The notes under the pieces: model-generated
What the model was told of the DNA's origin: nothing
Databases searched by the model: none
Seen by the model: the letters and a program-made list of their open reading frames with translations, nothing else
Made by a program: the position numbers and the translations under genes
In this document: positions 9,803-19,015 of the stretch, piece after piece
How positions within the stretch are numbered: position 1 is the stretch's first letter
Layout of the letters: each line of letters starts with the position of its first letter
From: Thiorhodovibrio winogradskyi
GTDB lineage: Bacteria > Pseudomonadota > Gammaproteobacteria > Chromatiales > Chromatiaceae
Length of the DNA stretch: 64,000 nucleotides
NCBI RefSeq assembly: GCF_036208045.1
Contig: NZ_CP121472.1
Coordinates: 5,033,531 to 5,097,530 of the forward strand
Direction: 5' to 3'

Positions 9803-12800
9803 ATGCGCTCACCTCCAGTCGGTCTTGCCCTGTTTCTGCTTGGTGCCGGATTGACGGTGGCCTTCTATCTCTTTGCCTCCTCTGAGCTGCAACAGACGCG
9901 CACAGGTGCACTCAAGGAGCTTGAAGTCATCGCCATGCGCGATGCCACGGTACTGGAACAATGGCGCACCGAGCGACTGGCCGATGGCAGAACCTTTACC
10001 GCCGGTTTGCCAGCGCGCTTGGCACGCTGGCGCGAGCAGGGCTTTTTGCCCGGACCCGATATCCCGGAGTTGAAAGATCGACTGCGCACCACCCTGGAAG
10101 CTTACAACTACGCCGGCGCGCGTCTCTTTGGCGCCAACGGCCAACTTTTAATCAGCCAAGTGGCTGATGGCTTGGCGCCCGAGTCGATTGACAGGCTTGT
10201 TCCGCTTGACGTGGGCGACTTTGACGGGCGGCAGCCAATGCTCTCGTCGCTGCGGATCGATGCGACCGGCCCAGCGAGCATGGTACTCGACATTCCGCTC
10301 TGGTACCGGGATCAGCTGGAGGGGCATCTGCGGTTTTTGATTCAGCCGCGGGCGTTCCTGGCCGAACTGCTGGGGCCTGATTTGGTCACAACCACGAACA
10401 GCCACGCCGTGTTGCTGCAAACCTCGAAGGATGGACTGCTGTGGTTCGCTCCCGAACCAGCATTCGTGCTGCCAGCCGCCGCGCCGCGGTCCAGTCAGCC
10501 CAATGCCCCGCTCGCGCTCAACTGGCGCATGCGCCCTGCACCCGAGTCCGTCGCCGAGGCGCTTGCCCAATGGCGTGCAGATCCCGAGGGGTCGCCAAAC
10601 ACCTTCGAGGACGAGGAGGCCGGGCATTTGTTTGTAAATTTTGTCGCGGTGCCCAACAGCCCCTGGTTTGTGATGGCCGCATCCAGTCGCATCGCGGTTT
10701 GCGGTCCCTGCATCAAGCGCCAGGTCACCGTTGGGCTGGTGTTGGTGCTCTTTTACTGCCTGGCGGCGGCCACCTTTTTAAGTTGGCGCCGGGCGCAGCA
10801 GGACCGCGAGGTCGCGCGCCGCAATGAGGTGCTGGGCGCGGCGGCCACGGCCATGCCAGGAGCTCTCTATGTGGCTGAGCCGGAGTCCTTCAGAACCCTG
10901 TTCATTAGCGCGGGTATCCAACGCCTGCTTGGCTTCGAGCCGCGCGATGTCCTGGCGAATCCAAGCTTTTTTGTCGAGTCCATGCATCAAGATGATCGCG
11001 AGGCGGCGGTGTCGACACTGCGCCGGCTGGTGGCGTCGGAGAGCAGCCTTGGTGTGCTGAATTATCGTGCCTGGCGCCGTGATCGTTCGGCCTGGTTGTG
11101 GATTGAAGATCGGGTGTTCGTCGAGCGTAGCGAGCGTGGCAAGGCGCGGCAGCTCTATGGGGTGATGTTTGACATCACCAAACGCAAGCTGGCGGATCAG
11201 GAACTGCGCGAAAACAACCGCGCGCTCGGGTCTCTAAACGCGGAACTGCAGGCGGCCACCGAGCACGCGAACCAGCTCGCCGACCAGGCCTCGGCCGCCA
11301 ATCAGGCCAAAAGTGAGTTCCTCGCCAATATGAGCCACGAGATTCGCACCCCGCTCAACGCCATTATCGGCATCACCGATCTGCTGTCCGAAACCGGGCT
11401 TGATGAAGAGCAGCGCCAGTATGCCGAGACCCTGCGCAGTGCCAGCCGCAGTCTCTTGGCGCTGATCAACGATATTCTCGATTTCTCCAAGATCGAAAAG
11501 GGCCGTCTGACATTGGAGTGCATCCCCTTCGCGCTTGATCCGCTGATCGAGGAAGTGGTCACCGTGGCCGCGGTGCAGGCCGAGGCCAAGGGGCTTGAGT
11601 TTTTGGTCGATGTCGAGCAACGCATTCCAGTCTGGCTGTTCGGCGATTCGCTGCGACTGCGCCAGGTATTGATCAACCTGCTGGGTAACGCGGTCAAGTT
11701 CACCTCCAGGGGCGATGTCACCCTGAGCGTGGAACTGATTGAAGCTGAAGCAGAGCAGGTGGTGCTGGAGTTCTCGGTTCGGGATACCGGCATTGGCATC
11801 GCGCCGGAGCGCCAAGAGGCCTTGTTCGATGCCTTTACCCAGGCAGACAGTTCCACCACGCGCAAATTCGGCGGCACTGGGCTGGGTTTGAGCATTGCCG
11901 CGCAACTGGTGGCACTCATGGGTGGCGCTCTGAGGGTCGATTCCGCACCCGAGGCCGGCAGTCGGTTTTATTTCACCCTGCGTCTTGGACTGTCCAGCCC
12001 GGCTGAATCCGCGCAAGATGCGCTCCAAACCCTGGATGGCCGGCGCGCCCTGGTCGTGACGAACTGTCAACCGCTGCGCGAACTCCTGCCGCGTCATCTG
12101 CGGGCCTTGGGTCTGCGGGTTCTCGCGGCGGCGGATGTCGGTAACGCCGTCTCGCTGCTGGAAGAGGATGGGCCGGCGGACCTGGCCATGATCGATTACC
12201 ACTTCCCCGGTCTCGAGCCGCGCGAGCAGATCCAGGCGTTGCGCGAACGGGCAGCGCCTGGTGCGACGCGCATTCTGTTGATGGCTTCCAGCAGGGACTT
12301 CCGCAAAGCGGCGGCGCTGCGCGCGGCGGGTTTGGCCGACACTGTCATCAGCAAACCCCTGACGCGTGCCGCGCTGCGCCAGATGCTCAGCGATTTCACC
12401 TTGGCTGCGTCCAAGGGGGCGCGGAACAAAACGTCGACACAGAGCGGCGGCAATCAAAGCAAGACAACAAACGACACGGCGGGGACAGGCGGTGCCGAAA
12501 AGACTGATCGTGCCAGGAAGTTCGGCGGTGGCATCAAGGACGCCTGCATTCTGGTGGCGGATGACGAGCCGACCAATCAAATCGTCTTGAAAAAGATACT
12601 CGCCAAGCTTGGGCACCGGGTGCTGCTTGCCGCCAATGGTCGCGAGGCGCTCGAGGTGTTGTCGCGGCACCCCTGTGATTTGGTGTTGATGGATGTGCGC
12701 ATGCCTGACATGAATGGCCATCAGGCGACACGCGCGATACGCGCGGCGGACTCGGTCGCGCTCAATCCCAGGATTCCCATCATTGCCTTGACCGCCGAGG

Positions 12801-12919
12801 CGGTGACCGGGGAACGCGAATCCGCGCTGGAATCCGGAATGGATGATTTTCTGACCAAGCCAATCGAGATTGCGGCGCTCAACGAAGCCATTCAGCGGTG
12901 GCTGGCGCGGGCGGTCTGA
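9803..12919 (+). CDS. hybrid sensor histidine kinase with PAS and two receiver domains
   Basis: Membrane sensor kinase of 1038 residues from the ATG at 9803. Order: TM1 (about 7-27), external sensor (to about 305), TM2 (about 309-330), PAS with PAC-like end (about 350-465), HisKA with His512 in NMSHEIRTPLN, HATPase (N and G boxes, DTGIGI, GGTGLGLSI), receiver 1, receiver 2. Receiver 2 has DDE and phospho-acceptor Asp964 (LVLMDVRMP). Receiver 1 has Asp (AMIDYHFPG) and Lys but lacks the acidic pair at its start, so it is probably degenerate. A TTG at 9794 extends the frame three codons but sits directly against the AAGGAA ribosome site (9788-9793); the ATG at 9803 has a proper 9-base gap. The output partner is not in the neighbourhood. 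Confidence 0.9.
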   Translation: MRSPPVGLALFLLGAGLTVAFYLFASSELQQTRTGALKELEVIAMRDATVLEQWRTERLADGRTFTAGLPARLARWREQGFLPGPDIPELKDRLRTTLEAYNYAGARLFGANGQLLISQVADGLAPESIDRLVPLDVGDFDGRQPMLSSLRIDATGPASMVLDIPLWYRDQLEGHLRFLIQPRAFLAELLGPDLVTTTNSHAVLLQTSKDGLLWFAPEPAFVLPAAAPRSSQPNAPLALNWRMRPAPESVAEALAQWRADPEGSPNTFEDEEAGHLFVNFVAVPNSPWFVMAASSRIAVCGPCIKRQVTVGLVLVLFYCLAAATFLSWRRAQQDREVARRNEVLGAAATAMPGALYVAEPESFRTLFISAGIQRLLGFEPRDVLANPSFFVESMHQDDREAAVSTLRRLVASESSLGVLNYRAWRRDRSAWLWIEDRVFVERSERGKARQLYGVMFDITKRKLADQELRENNRALGSLNAELQAATEHANQLADQASAANQAKSEFLANMSHEIRTPLNAIIGITDLLSETGLDEEQRQYAETLRSASRSLLALINDILDFSKIEKGRLTLECIPFALDPLIEEVVTVAAVQAEAKGLEFLVDVEQRIPVWLFGDSLRLRQVLINLLGNAVKFTSRGDVTLSVELIEAEAEQVVLEFSVRDTGIGIAPERQEALFDAFTQADSSTTRKFGGTGLGLSIAAQLVALMGGALRVDSAPEAGSRFYFTLRLGLSSPAESAQDALQTLDGRRALVVTNCQPLRELLPRHLRALGLRVLAAADVGNAVSLLEEDGPADLAMIDYHFPGLEPREQIQALRERAAPGATRILLMASSRDFRKAAALRAAGLADTVISKPLTRAALRQMLSDFTLAASKGARNKTSTQSGGNQSKTTNDTAGTGGAEKTDRARKFGGGIKDACILVADDEPTNQIVLKKILAKLGHRVLLAANGREALEVLSRHPCDLVLMDVRMPDMNGHQATRAIRAADSVALNPRIPIIALTAEAVTGERESALESGMDDFLTKPIEIAALNEAIQRWLARAV

Positions 12920-12947
12920 TGGGCAGGCTGTTAGGATGACTGGCAAC

Positions 12948-12971
12948 AAAAAACCGGGGCGAGTGCCCCGG
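12948..12971 (-). terminator. intrinsic terminator of hsp20
   Basis: On the minus strand a GC-rich hairpin, CCGGGGC-ACTC-GCCCCGG, is followed by six T residues (plus-strand A run 12948-12953). It sits 75 bases past the hsp20 stop and between two convergent genes. On the plus strand the hairpin is not followed by a T run, so it mainly serves hsp20. Confidence 0.8.
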
Positions 12972-13046
12972 TCTGTCAGTGCTGCCAGCCTAGCACGGCG
13001 CTTGGATCATGCCGCTTCGCTAGCCACTTTGGTCAGGTTGACTTCA

Positions 13047-13514
13047 TCATGCGGCCTTGGCGTGTTCCGCCTCGATGAACCGCTGCGAACCCGCCTGATC
13101 GCGACGAATCTCGATCTTGCGCGGCTTCATCGCCTCGGGCACTTCGCGTTCAAGGTCGATGTGCAGCAGGCCGTTCTCGAGCCGGGCGTCGACCACTTTG
13201 ACATAGTCAGCGAGCTGGAACTTGCGCTCGAACCCGCGGTTGGCAATGCCCCGATACAGGTATTGCCTATCCTTGGTCTCCTCGCGCCGCTGGCCGGTCA
13301 CGCTCAGCACGTTTTCCTTGACCTCAAGCCCCAGTTCGTCCTCGCCGAAGCCAGCGACGGCCAGGCTGATGCGATACTTGTTCTCGCTCTCCAGCTCCAC
13401 ATTGTAGGGAGGATAGCCGCCGGGCTCGCTGCGATAGGCGTTCTCGAGCGAGGAGGCGAGGCGATCAAAGCCAATCATGGAGCGGAACAGTGGTGAGAAG
13501 TCGAGTGTGGTCAT
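13047..13514 (-). CDS. small heat shock protein of the Hsp20/IbpA family
   Basis: An ATP-independent holdase of 155 residues that keeps unfolded proteins soluble. The alpha-crystallin domain spans about residues 35-130, with the family pattern [22 protein letters not shown] and a C-terminal RKIEI (I-x-I tail motif). The frame is open 15 codons further upstream, but the ATG at 13514 has GGAGAA (13521-13526) at 6 bases, so it is the likely start. Its upstream region carries a promoter, a CIRCE operator and an RNA hairpin over the ribosome site, consistent with heat control at both transcription and translation. Confidence 0.93.
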   Translation of the reverse strand: MTTLDFSPLFRSMIGFDRLASSLENAYRSEPGGYPPYNVELESENKYRISLAVAGFGEDELGLEVKENVLSVTGQRREETKDRQYLYRGIANRGFERKFQLADYVKVVDARLENGLLHIDLEREVPEAMKPRKIEIRRDQAGSQRFIEAEHAKAA

Positions 13515-13651
13515 GACATATTCTCCATTGAGCAATACGTGAGTGGTTGGCGTTCGCAAGCGAACCGCCGGTTGGACGCCATTGGCCTTTTGCTCCGATC
13601 ATAACGAGCTCGGATGGCGTTTGGCGTCGCAGTCCCTTTTCGGCGACTGCG
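13515..13651 (-). promoter_or_regulatory. ROSE-like RNA thermometer in the hsp20 5' UTR
   Basis: The predicted leader of about 137 bases can fold so that ACGUAUU-G-CUC (13540-13530) pairs with GAGAAUAUGU (13525-13516), giving a 10-pair stem with one bulged G and an AAUG loop. The stem includes the ribosome site GGAGAA and ends just before the start codon. The anti-SD arm contains UUGCU, the conserved sequence of ROSE thermometers found before hsp20 genes, including the unpaired or G-G-paired guanine. A second hairpin of 9 pairs with one bulge lies at 13549-13569. The fold was worked out by hand. Confidence 0.65.
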
Positions 13652-13657
13652 TTATGT

Positions 13658-13686
13658 AAAGTAGCAACGAGCTGGCACTCTGTCAA
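13658..13686 (-). promoter_or_regulatory. sigma-70-type promoter of hsp20
   Basis: On the minus strand a perfect -35 TTGACA (13686-13681) is followed after 17 bases by TACTTT (13663-13658), a 3 of 6 match to the -10. The -35 box lies in the spacer of the CIRCE element, so repressor binding would block polymerase. No clear sigma-32 promoter was found in this stretch. Confidence 0.6.
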
Positions 13687-13698
13687 GGGGAGTGCTAA
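13672..13698. promoter_or_regulatory. CIRCE operator for HrcA
   Basis: Left arm CTGGCACTC, 9-base spacer, right arm GAGTGCTAA. The consensus is TTAGCACTC-N9-GAGTGCTAA: the right arm is perfect, the left arm differs at two positions, and the spacer length is exact. HrcA represses heat-shock genes through this site. It overlaps the -35 of hsp20; it is also 30 bases before the Kef gene and could affect both. Confidence 0.8.
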
Positions 13699-13727
13699 CA
13701 AAATTTTTATGGACTGTGGGGATTGCC

Positions 13728-15323
13728 ATGTCGGAGACCATCGCCTGGCTGGTGGGCGCTTTTGTCGGTGGGCTGATCGCGCGTCAGCTCGGTTTGCCCC
13801 CCTTGGTTGGGTATCTGATTGCCGGCTTCGGGTTGCGCTCCGCGGGCGCGGAAGCCACCGAAATGATCGAGCGCCTCGCGGATCTGGGCGTGACCCTGCT
13901 GCTGTTTACCATCGGGCTTAAGCTGCGCCTGACCAGCCTGGCTGAATCCCATGTGTGGGGCGCGGCCGGCGCGCATGCGTTCATTTTCTTTCTGCTCAGC
14001 CTGTCGACCCTGCTCGGCTTGGGTTGGCTGGATGTGCCCTATGTGCGCGACATCTCCCCAGTCAGCGCCATGGTGGTGGCCTTCGCGCTCAGTTTTTCGA
14101 GCACCGTTTTCGCGGTCAAGGTGCTGGAGGACAAAGGCGAGATGGCGGCTCTCTATGGCACCCTGGCCATCGGTATCCTGATTGTGCAGGATCTGGCGGC
14201 CGTGCTTTTTTTGGAAGCTTCCCTGGGCAAGGCGCCCACGCCTTGGGCCTTGTTGCTGCTGGCCTTGCTGCCCTTGCGACGGGCGCTTTTGTGGCTGCTG
14301 GAACAATCCGGGCATGGCGAGCTGCTGCTGCTGTTTGGCATTAGCTTCGCGCTCGGCGGGGCGCACCTATTCGAGATGGTGCAAATCAAGGGGGATCTTG
14401 GCGCCCTGCTGCTCGGGGTGCTGATCGCCTCGCACCCCAAGGCGGGCGAACTGGCCAAGGCGCTGCTCGGGCTCAAGGATTTATTCTTGGTCGGTTTTTT
14501 TCTTAGCATTGGCCTGAGCGCCGCGCCCAACCTCGACATGCTGCCGCTGGTGGCCGCCCTCCTTGCGCTGCTGCTGGTCAAGGCCTTTTTGTTCGAGCAG
14601 CTGCTGTTGGACTTTCGCTTGCGCGCGCGCACCGCGCTGCTGTGCGGTTTGTCGCTGGCCAGTTACAGTGAATTTGGCCTGATCGTGGCGGCGCTGGCGG
14701 TGAAAATGGGCTGGCTGTCGGCCGACTGGCTCGCCATCATTGGCATCACCCTGGCGCTGTCACTCATCATCGCCTCTTTGCTGAATGCGCGCTCGCACTA
14801 TCTGTACGAGCTTTTTAGTGCCCGGCTGCGGCGCCAGGAGCGCCCCCAGCGCATTCCCGTTGAACGCGAGATCGACCCCGGCAATGCCAACGCCATGGTC
14901 GTCGGCATGGGGCGGGTCGGCACCGGTGCCTATGACAGCCTGGCGCGGGATCGCGGTATGTATCCAGTGGGCGTGGATGCCGATCAGGAAACCGTGGCCC
15001 GCCACAATGCCGTCGGGCGCCATGTGGTGCAGGGCAGTGCCACCGATGCCGATTTCTGGCATCGCCTGCATCTCGACGATGGCCGTGTAAAATTGGTCCT
15101 GCTGGCCATGCCGGCGGTGTCAGAGAATGTTTTTGCCGCCGAACATCTGCGCAAGGAGGGCTATGCCGGCAGCATCGGTGCCATCGCCAAGTTCCCGGAT
15201 GACGAGGCCGTGCTGCGTGCCGCCGGCGTTGGGCAGGTGTTCAACCTCTATGCCGAGGCTGGATCAGGCTTTGCGCAGCATGTGTGCGAAGCTCGGCAGG
15301 CAGTCGCCAATGCAGCCGCTTAA
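13728..15323 (+). CDS. Kef-type monovalent cation/proton antiporter with RCK domain
   Basis: A CPA2-family transporter of 531 residues that probably exchanges K+ or Na+ for H+ across the inner membrane. About a dozen hydrophobic segments fill residues 1-385, starting with LVGAFVGGLIARQLGLPPLVGYLIAG and including VQDLAAVLFL. A TrkA-N/RCK domain follows (about 388-525) with the nucleotide-binding pattern VVGMGRVGTGAYD. The ATG at 13728 has GGGGA 6 bases before it; a GTG at 13692 in the same frame lies inside the CIRCE arm and is rejected. It is transcribed away from hsp20. The transported ion cannot be told from sequence. Confidence 0.85.
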   Translation: MSETIAWLVGAFVGGLIARQLGLPPLVGYLIAGFGLRSAGAEATEMIERLADLGVTLLLFTIGLKLRLTSLAESHVWGAAGAHAFIFFLLSLSTLLGLGWLDVPYVRDISPVSAMVVAFALSFSSTVFAVKVLEDKGEMAALYGTLAIGILIVQDLAAVLFLEASLGKAPTPWALLLLALLPLRRALLWLLEQSGHGELLLLFGISFALGGAHLFEMVQIKGDLGALLLGVLIASHPKAGELAKALLGLKDLFLVGFFLSIGLSAAPNLDMLPLVAALLALLLVKAFLFEQLLLDFRLRARTALLCGLSLASYSEFGLIVAALAVKMGWLSADWLAIIGITLALSLIIASLLNARSHYLYELFSARLRRQERPQRIPVEREIDPGNANAMVVGMGRVGTGAYDSLARDRGMYPVGVDADQETVARHNAVGRHVVQGSATDADFWHRLHLDDGRVKLVLLAMPAVSENVFAAEHLRKEGYAGSIGAIAKFPDDEAVLRAAGVGQVFNLYAEAGSGFAQHVCEARQAVANAAA

Positions 15324-15381
15324 TCCGATCCCCAGCGCGGCCAGGCTGGCGCGACCAGGCCAGCGCCCAGGTCTGGATAGG

Positions 15382-16614
15382 TCATTGTTGGCGCAGTTGC
15401 TCCCGCAGCAGTTCGCCGAAGGTGCCCATCGCGGCGTCTGGTCCCGGTCCGGATGCCTGCTCGCGCCCGGATTTGGCGGCTGTGGGCGCGGCGGGTTCCG
15501 GGCTGGACGCATCCATGGGCTCGGCCCCTTCGTTTGCCAGCGCGAGCGAGATTCGCCGCCGTTCACTATCCACCCCCAGCACCCGCACTTCGACTGTTTG
15601 ATCGCTTTTGATGACCTCTTGCGGGTGGGTGACGCGGCGGCCGCCGCCGAGTTCGCTGATGTGAATCAGTCCCTCCAGGCCGGGCGCCAGTTCCACGAAG
15701 GCACCGAAGGGCTGCAACCGGGTCACCTTGCCCGCGACCTGGGTGCCGACCGGGAAGCGGCTGTGCGCATCGCTCCAGGGATCTTGAGCCAGGGCACGGA
15801 TGGACAGGGCGATTTTTTCCGGACGCCTGGGGTTGTTGGTCTGCTCGATGCGCAACACCTGCACCTCGATGGTCTGACCCGGACGCAGCATGTCCTCGGG
15901 ATGGCGCACATGGCCAAAGGCCAGCTCGCTGATATGGACCATGCCCTCGACGCCACCGAGATCGACGAAGGCGCCAAAGTCCTTCAGTTGAGTGACAGTG
16001 CCATTTAGCACCGCGCCAACCTCAAGCTTGGCGCGGGTCTCCTCCGCCGCCGCCGCTTGGGCTTCCTCGAGCAGGGCGCGGCGGGAGACCACCAGATCAA
16101 GCTTGCGACCGCCGGAGAACTTGGTGATGCGAAACGCATGGCGCTCGCCGACCAGGCTCGAGAGATCCTCGATAAAGCGCAGATCGACCTGGGAGGCCGG
16201 GCAAAAGGCCCGATGCCCGGAAATCTGTACCTCCACGCCACCTTTGATGGCGGCGGTGATCTGACCTTCAATCGCTTGACCGCCGCGGTAGGCTTCTTCC
16301 AGCTCCTGCATGCCATGCAGGGCGCGCCCATGGCGCTGGCCGAGGCGCGGCGCACCCGTGTCCGTATCGATACTGGTGACCCGCGCGTCAATGGTGTCGC
16401 CAACCCGCGCCTTCAGGCTGCCGTCCTCGGCGGTGAGATTCGCGATATCCATCAGCGCCTCGGTCTTGCCGCCGATGGCAACAAAGACCTGATCGGCATC
16501 AATGGCGATAATTTCGCCACGCACCTGGTCGCCGACCTTGGGATCGTGCCGCGCGCCCTTGGCCTTGGGCTCATTTTCCGCGAGCAGCGCGGCAAAGCTG
16601 GTCTCTTCAGTCAT
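15382..16614 (-). CDS. S1-domain RNA-binding protein with four S1 repeats
   Basis: A 410-residue protein made of four S1 (OB-fold) units, at about 25-95, 105-185, 195-275 and 285-365, shown by KDFGAFVDLGGVEGMVHISEL and QPFGAFVELAPGLEGLIHISEL in units 3 and 4. It resembles ribosomal protein S1, which normally has six units and about 555 residues, so it is a shorter paralogue that probably binds RNA or the ribosome. The ATG at 16614 begins MTEETSFAALL like S1-type proteins; an upstream extension of 29 codons looks non-native. The C-terminal 45 residues are low-complexity and probably disordered. Confidence 0.85.
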   Translation of the reverse strand: MTEETSFAALLAENEPKAKGARHDPKVGDQVRGEIIAIDADQVFVAIGGKTEALMDIANLTAEDGSLKARVGDTIDARVTSIDTDTGAPRLGQRHGRALHGMQELEEAYRGGQAIEGQITAAIKGGVEVQISGHRAFCPASQVDLRFIEDLSSLVGERHAFRITKFSGGRKLDLVVSRRALLEEAQAAAAEETRAKLEVGAVLNGTVTQLKDFGAFVDLGGVEGMVHISELAFGHVRHPEDMLRPGQTIEVQVLRIEQTNNPRRPEKIALSIRALAQDPWSDAHSRFPVGTQVAGKVTRLQPFGAFVELAPGLEGLIHISELGGGRRVTHPQEVIKSDQTVEVRVLGVDSERRRISLALANEGAEPMDASSPEPAAPTAAKSGREQASGPGPDAAMGTFGELLREQLRQQ

Positions 16615-16857
16615 GGATAGAATGTCCGTCGCTTGATGGCCGCGAACCGGCCCCGCGGTTGCCGCCGGCAAAAAAGGCGGATTGTACCCTTGTGGCGGCA
16701 TAAAGGCTCGCGTCAGCTTGAATTAGCATTTCCTGATACCACGTCCGGACCATAACCGAACCGGCTGCGACCGGCTGTCCTATGATGGCGCTGAGTGAGG
16801 ATGCAACGCAGACGGCCAATTTTTTGTTAGTTTTCGCGAGCGATAACGGAGCGACCC

Positions 16858-17949
16858 ATGTCCGACCTGACCAAAGACGTCATCGAAGAAGCCATCAAGG
16901 GCTACAAAGAACCCCATTTGGACCGGGATCTGGTGTCCGCCAAATTGATCAAGGCCATTGAGATCGAAGGCGATCAGGTCAAGGTCAAAGTCACCCTTGG
17001 GTTTCCTGCCCAGGGCGCGCGCGACACCATCGCGGCAGCGCTGAGCGAGCGGATCAAGGCTGTTCCCGGCGTCGGCGCCGTGCAGGTCGATGTCAACTGG
17101 GAGATCAAGGCGCATTCCGTGCAGAAGTCGCTTAAGCCCATCGGCCAGGTGAAGAACATCATCGCCGTGGCCTCCGGCAAGGGCGGCGTTGGCAAATCCA
17201 CCACGGCCGTGAACCTGGCGCTGGCCCTGGCGGCAGAAGGCGCGCGGGTCGGCATTCTGGATGCCGACATCTATGGCCCCTCCCAGCCGCGGATGCTGGG
17301 CATCACCGGCAAGCCGGAATCCAAAGACGGCAACAGCCTGGAGCCCATGACCAGCCATGGCCTGCAGGCCATGTCCATCGGCTTTTTGATTGATGAAGAA
17401 ACGCCCATGATCTGGCGCGGTCCCATGGTCACCCAGGCGCTGGAGCAACTGCTCAACGACACCAACTGGGGCGCACTCGACTACCTGGTCATCGACCTGC
17501 CGCCCGGCACCGGTGACACCCAGCTCACTCTGGCGCAAAAAGTGCCAGTCTCGGGCGCCATTATCGTCACCACGCCCCAGGACATCGCCCTGCTCGACGC
17601 GCGCAAGGGTCTGAAAATGTTCCAGAAAGTGGAGGTTCCCGTGCTTGGCATCGTGGAGAACATGAGTATCCATATCTGCTCCAACTGCGGCCATGAAGAA
17701 CACATTTTTGGCCAGGGCGGCGGTGCCTCCATGTCCGAGCAATACGGCGTGCAACTCCTCGGTTCCCTGCCGCTTGACATCCATATCCGCGAGGAAGCCG
17801 ACAGTGGAAAGCCCACGGTCGTCGCCCAGCCAGAATCCCGTCTAACCGAGATTTATCGCGAAATAGCGCGTAAGACGGCAGCCAAACTCTCGCTCCAAGC
17901 CAAGGACTACGCGGCCAAATTCCCGCGCATTGTGATCGAGAACAATTAA
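16858..17949 (+). CDS. apbC: iron-sulfur cluster carrier ApbC/Mrp
   Basis: A cytoplasmic P-loop ATPase of the Mrp/NBP35 family that holds and transfers Fe-S clusters. The N-terminal DUF59 (MIP18) domain covers about residues 5-80, followed by the deviant Walker A GKGGVGKS (107-114), DADIYGPSQPRMLG and the cluster-binding Cys274-x2-Cys277. Length 363 is normal. CGGAG lies about 8 bases before the ATG. It is divergent from the S1 gene, with a 243-base shared upstream region, and stands alone. Confidence 0.93.
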   Translation: MSDLTKDVIEEAIKGYKEPHLDRDLVSAKLIKAIEIEGDQVKVKVTLGFPAQGARDTIAAALSERIKAVPGVGAVQVDVNWEIKAHSVQKSLKPIGQVKNIIAVASGKGGVGKSTTAVNLALALAAEGARVGILDADIYGPSQPRMLGITGKPESKDGNSLEPMTSHGLQAMSIGFLIDEETPMIWRGPMVTQALEQLLNDTNWGALDYLVIDLPPGTGDTQLTLAQKVPVSGAIIVTTPQDIALLDARKGLKMFQKVEVPVLGIVENMSIHICSNCGHEEHIFGQGGGASMSEQYGVQLLGSLPLDIHIREEADSGKPTVVAQPESRLTEIYREIARKTAAKLSLQAKDYAAKFPRIVIENN

Positions 17950-18002
17950 CCAGCGGCGCTCGACTTGAGCCTGCGCCAACTGCTCCGTTGGGATCTTGGC
18001 AA

Positions 18003-18125
18003 CTGGCCCCTACTCAGCTTGAAATCTTGCTCTCGCGCCTGCGCTGGATGCGAAAGGAAGGCGGCTTGCAGTCAAGTCTGATCCGTGTCGAGCCTGGCCG
18101 GGGCTTCATGCTACACTCTTGGTGA
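18003..18125 (+). pseudogene. remnant of a winged-helix response regulator C-terminus
   Basis: The frame reads LEILLSRLRWMRKEG, then LIRVEPGRGFMLHSW and a stop, which resembles the end of an OmpR-type DNA-binding domain (SRLRRKL...IRTVRGRGYRL). No start, receiver domain or helix preceding this is present in frame; a shifted frame just upstream may hold a few more codons. It sits before a truncated signalling gene, which suggests a decayed regulatory locus. The match is short. Confidence 0.35.
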
Positions 18126-18186
18126 ATGGTTGGCAGCGGATGCAGTCTGCCTTCGTTCACCTAGGCTAGCATGAGGGGCATGGGGC

Positions 18187-18969
18187 ATGGGGCGGAGAAA
18201 ATGGTGGCTGGGCAGACGCGCGTTCTGTGACGAGGGTTTGCTGTCTTGGCGTTTTCTGGGGTTTGTCTTGATGTTGGTGGCGATGCTGCCTCATTGGGCA
18301 CATGCCGAGGTGCTGGAGCTCGAGGATCAGGCCAACGGTCAGCGCGCCGAGGGTTATCTCTCGGTGCTGCGTGACCCCAGCGGACAGCTCGAGTATCGCC
18401 CGGCGCGTTTGTTCCTGCTCGCACGGTTCGCGCCCCTGAGCGGCGCACTGGTCACGCTACCACGCACCCTTGGCTGGGTCCAGGATTCGCTCTGGGTTGA
18501 ACACGCTTTCCAAGTGGGCGTATCACTCGAGGTGCTACTGTTTTCACTCGCGCTCGCCCGCCGCATCGAGCTACTGCGGCGCGAGAAACAGGAGGCCTTG
18601 CAGCGCGCCGAGACTGACCCGCTGACCGGGTTGCTCAATCGCGCAGGGCTGTTTCGGCGCATCAATACGCTGCTTGAGCGCGGCCAGCCGGGTGCGCTGT
18701 TGCTGGTGGATCTGGATCATTTCAAACCGGTGAACGATCAACTTGGCCATGCCGCCGGTGATCTGGTGCTAACACAGGTCGCGGAACGCCTGGGCACCCT
18801 AGTGCGAGCCAATGATGACCTAGTCGCGCGCATCGGCGGCGATGAATTCGTCCTGGTGCTACGCGGCATGCGTGACTGCGCCGCCGCCGGCGTGCGAGAC
18901 ACTGCCCAGGCCCGTGACGGTTATCTTTTAGCCTTCTTTGATGTCCAGTTGTGCAATGACAACAACTAA
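18187..18969 (+). pseudogene. truncated diguanylate cyclase with 7TMR-DISM remnant
   Basis: The 260-residue frame begins with a signal peptide (WRFLGFVLMLVAMLPHWAHA) and the start of a DISM-type sensor (LELED...DPSGQL). It then jumps to what looks like the last transmembrane helix of a 7TM module (WVEHAFQVGVSLEVLLFSLALARRI), and on to a GGDEF domain (DPLTGLLNR, GGDEF at about residues 219-223). The remaining sensor and most of the 7TM bundle are missing, and the GGDEF domain is cut about 15 residues after its motif, with unrelated residues to the stop. A complete domain needs about 70 more. It is therefore probably inactive as a cyclase. Confidence 0.7.
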
Positions 18970-19015
18970 CGGAGTTGTAGACGCTCCGCCTTCGGCTTCT
19001 TTCGCGCCCCAAAGA

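Noticed and set aside
13692-13727. GTG start giving a 12-residue longer Kef antiporter
   Set aside because: The GTG lies inside the CIRCE arm and has no ribosome site; the ATG at 13728 has GGGGA at 6 bases and fits the family N-terminus.
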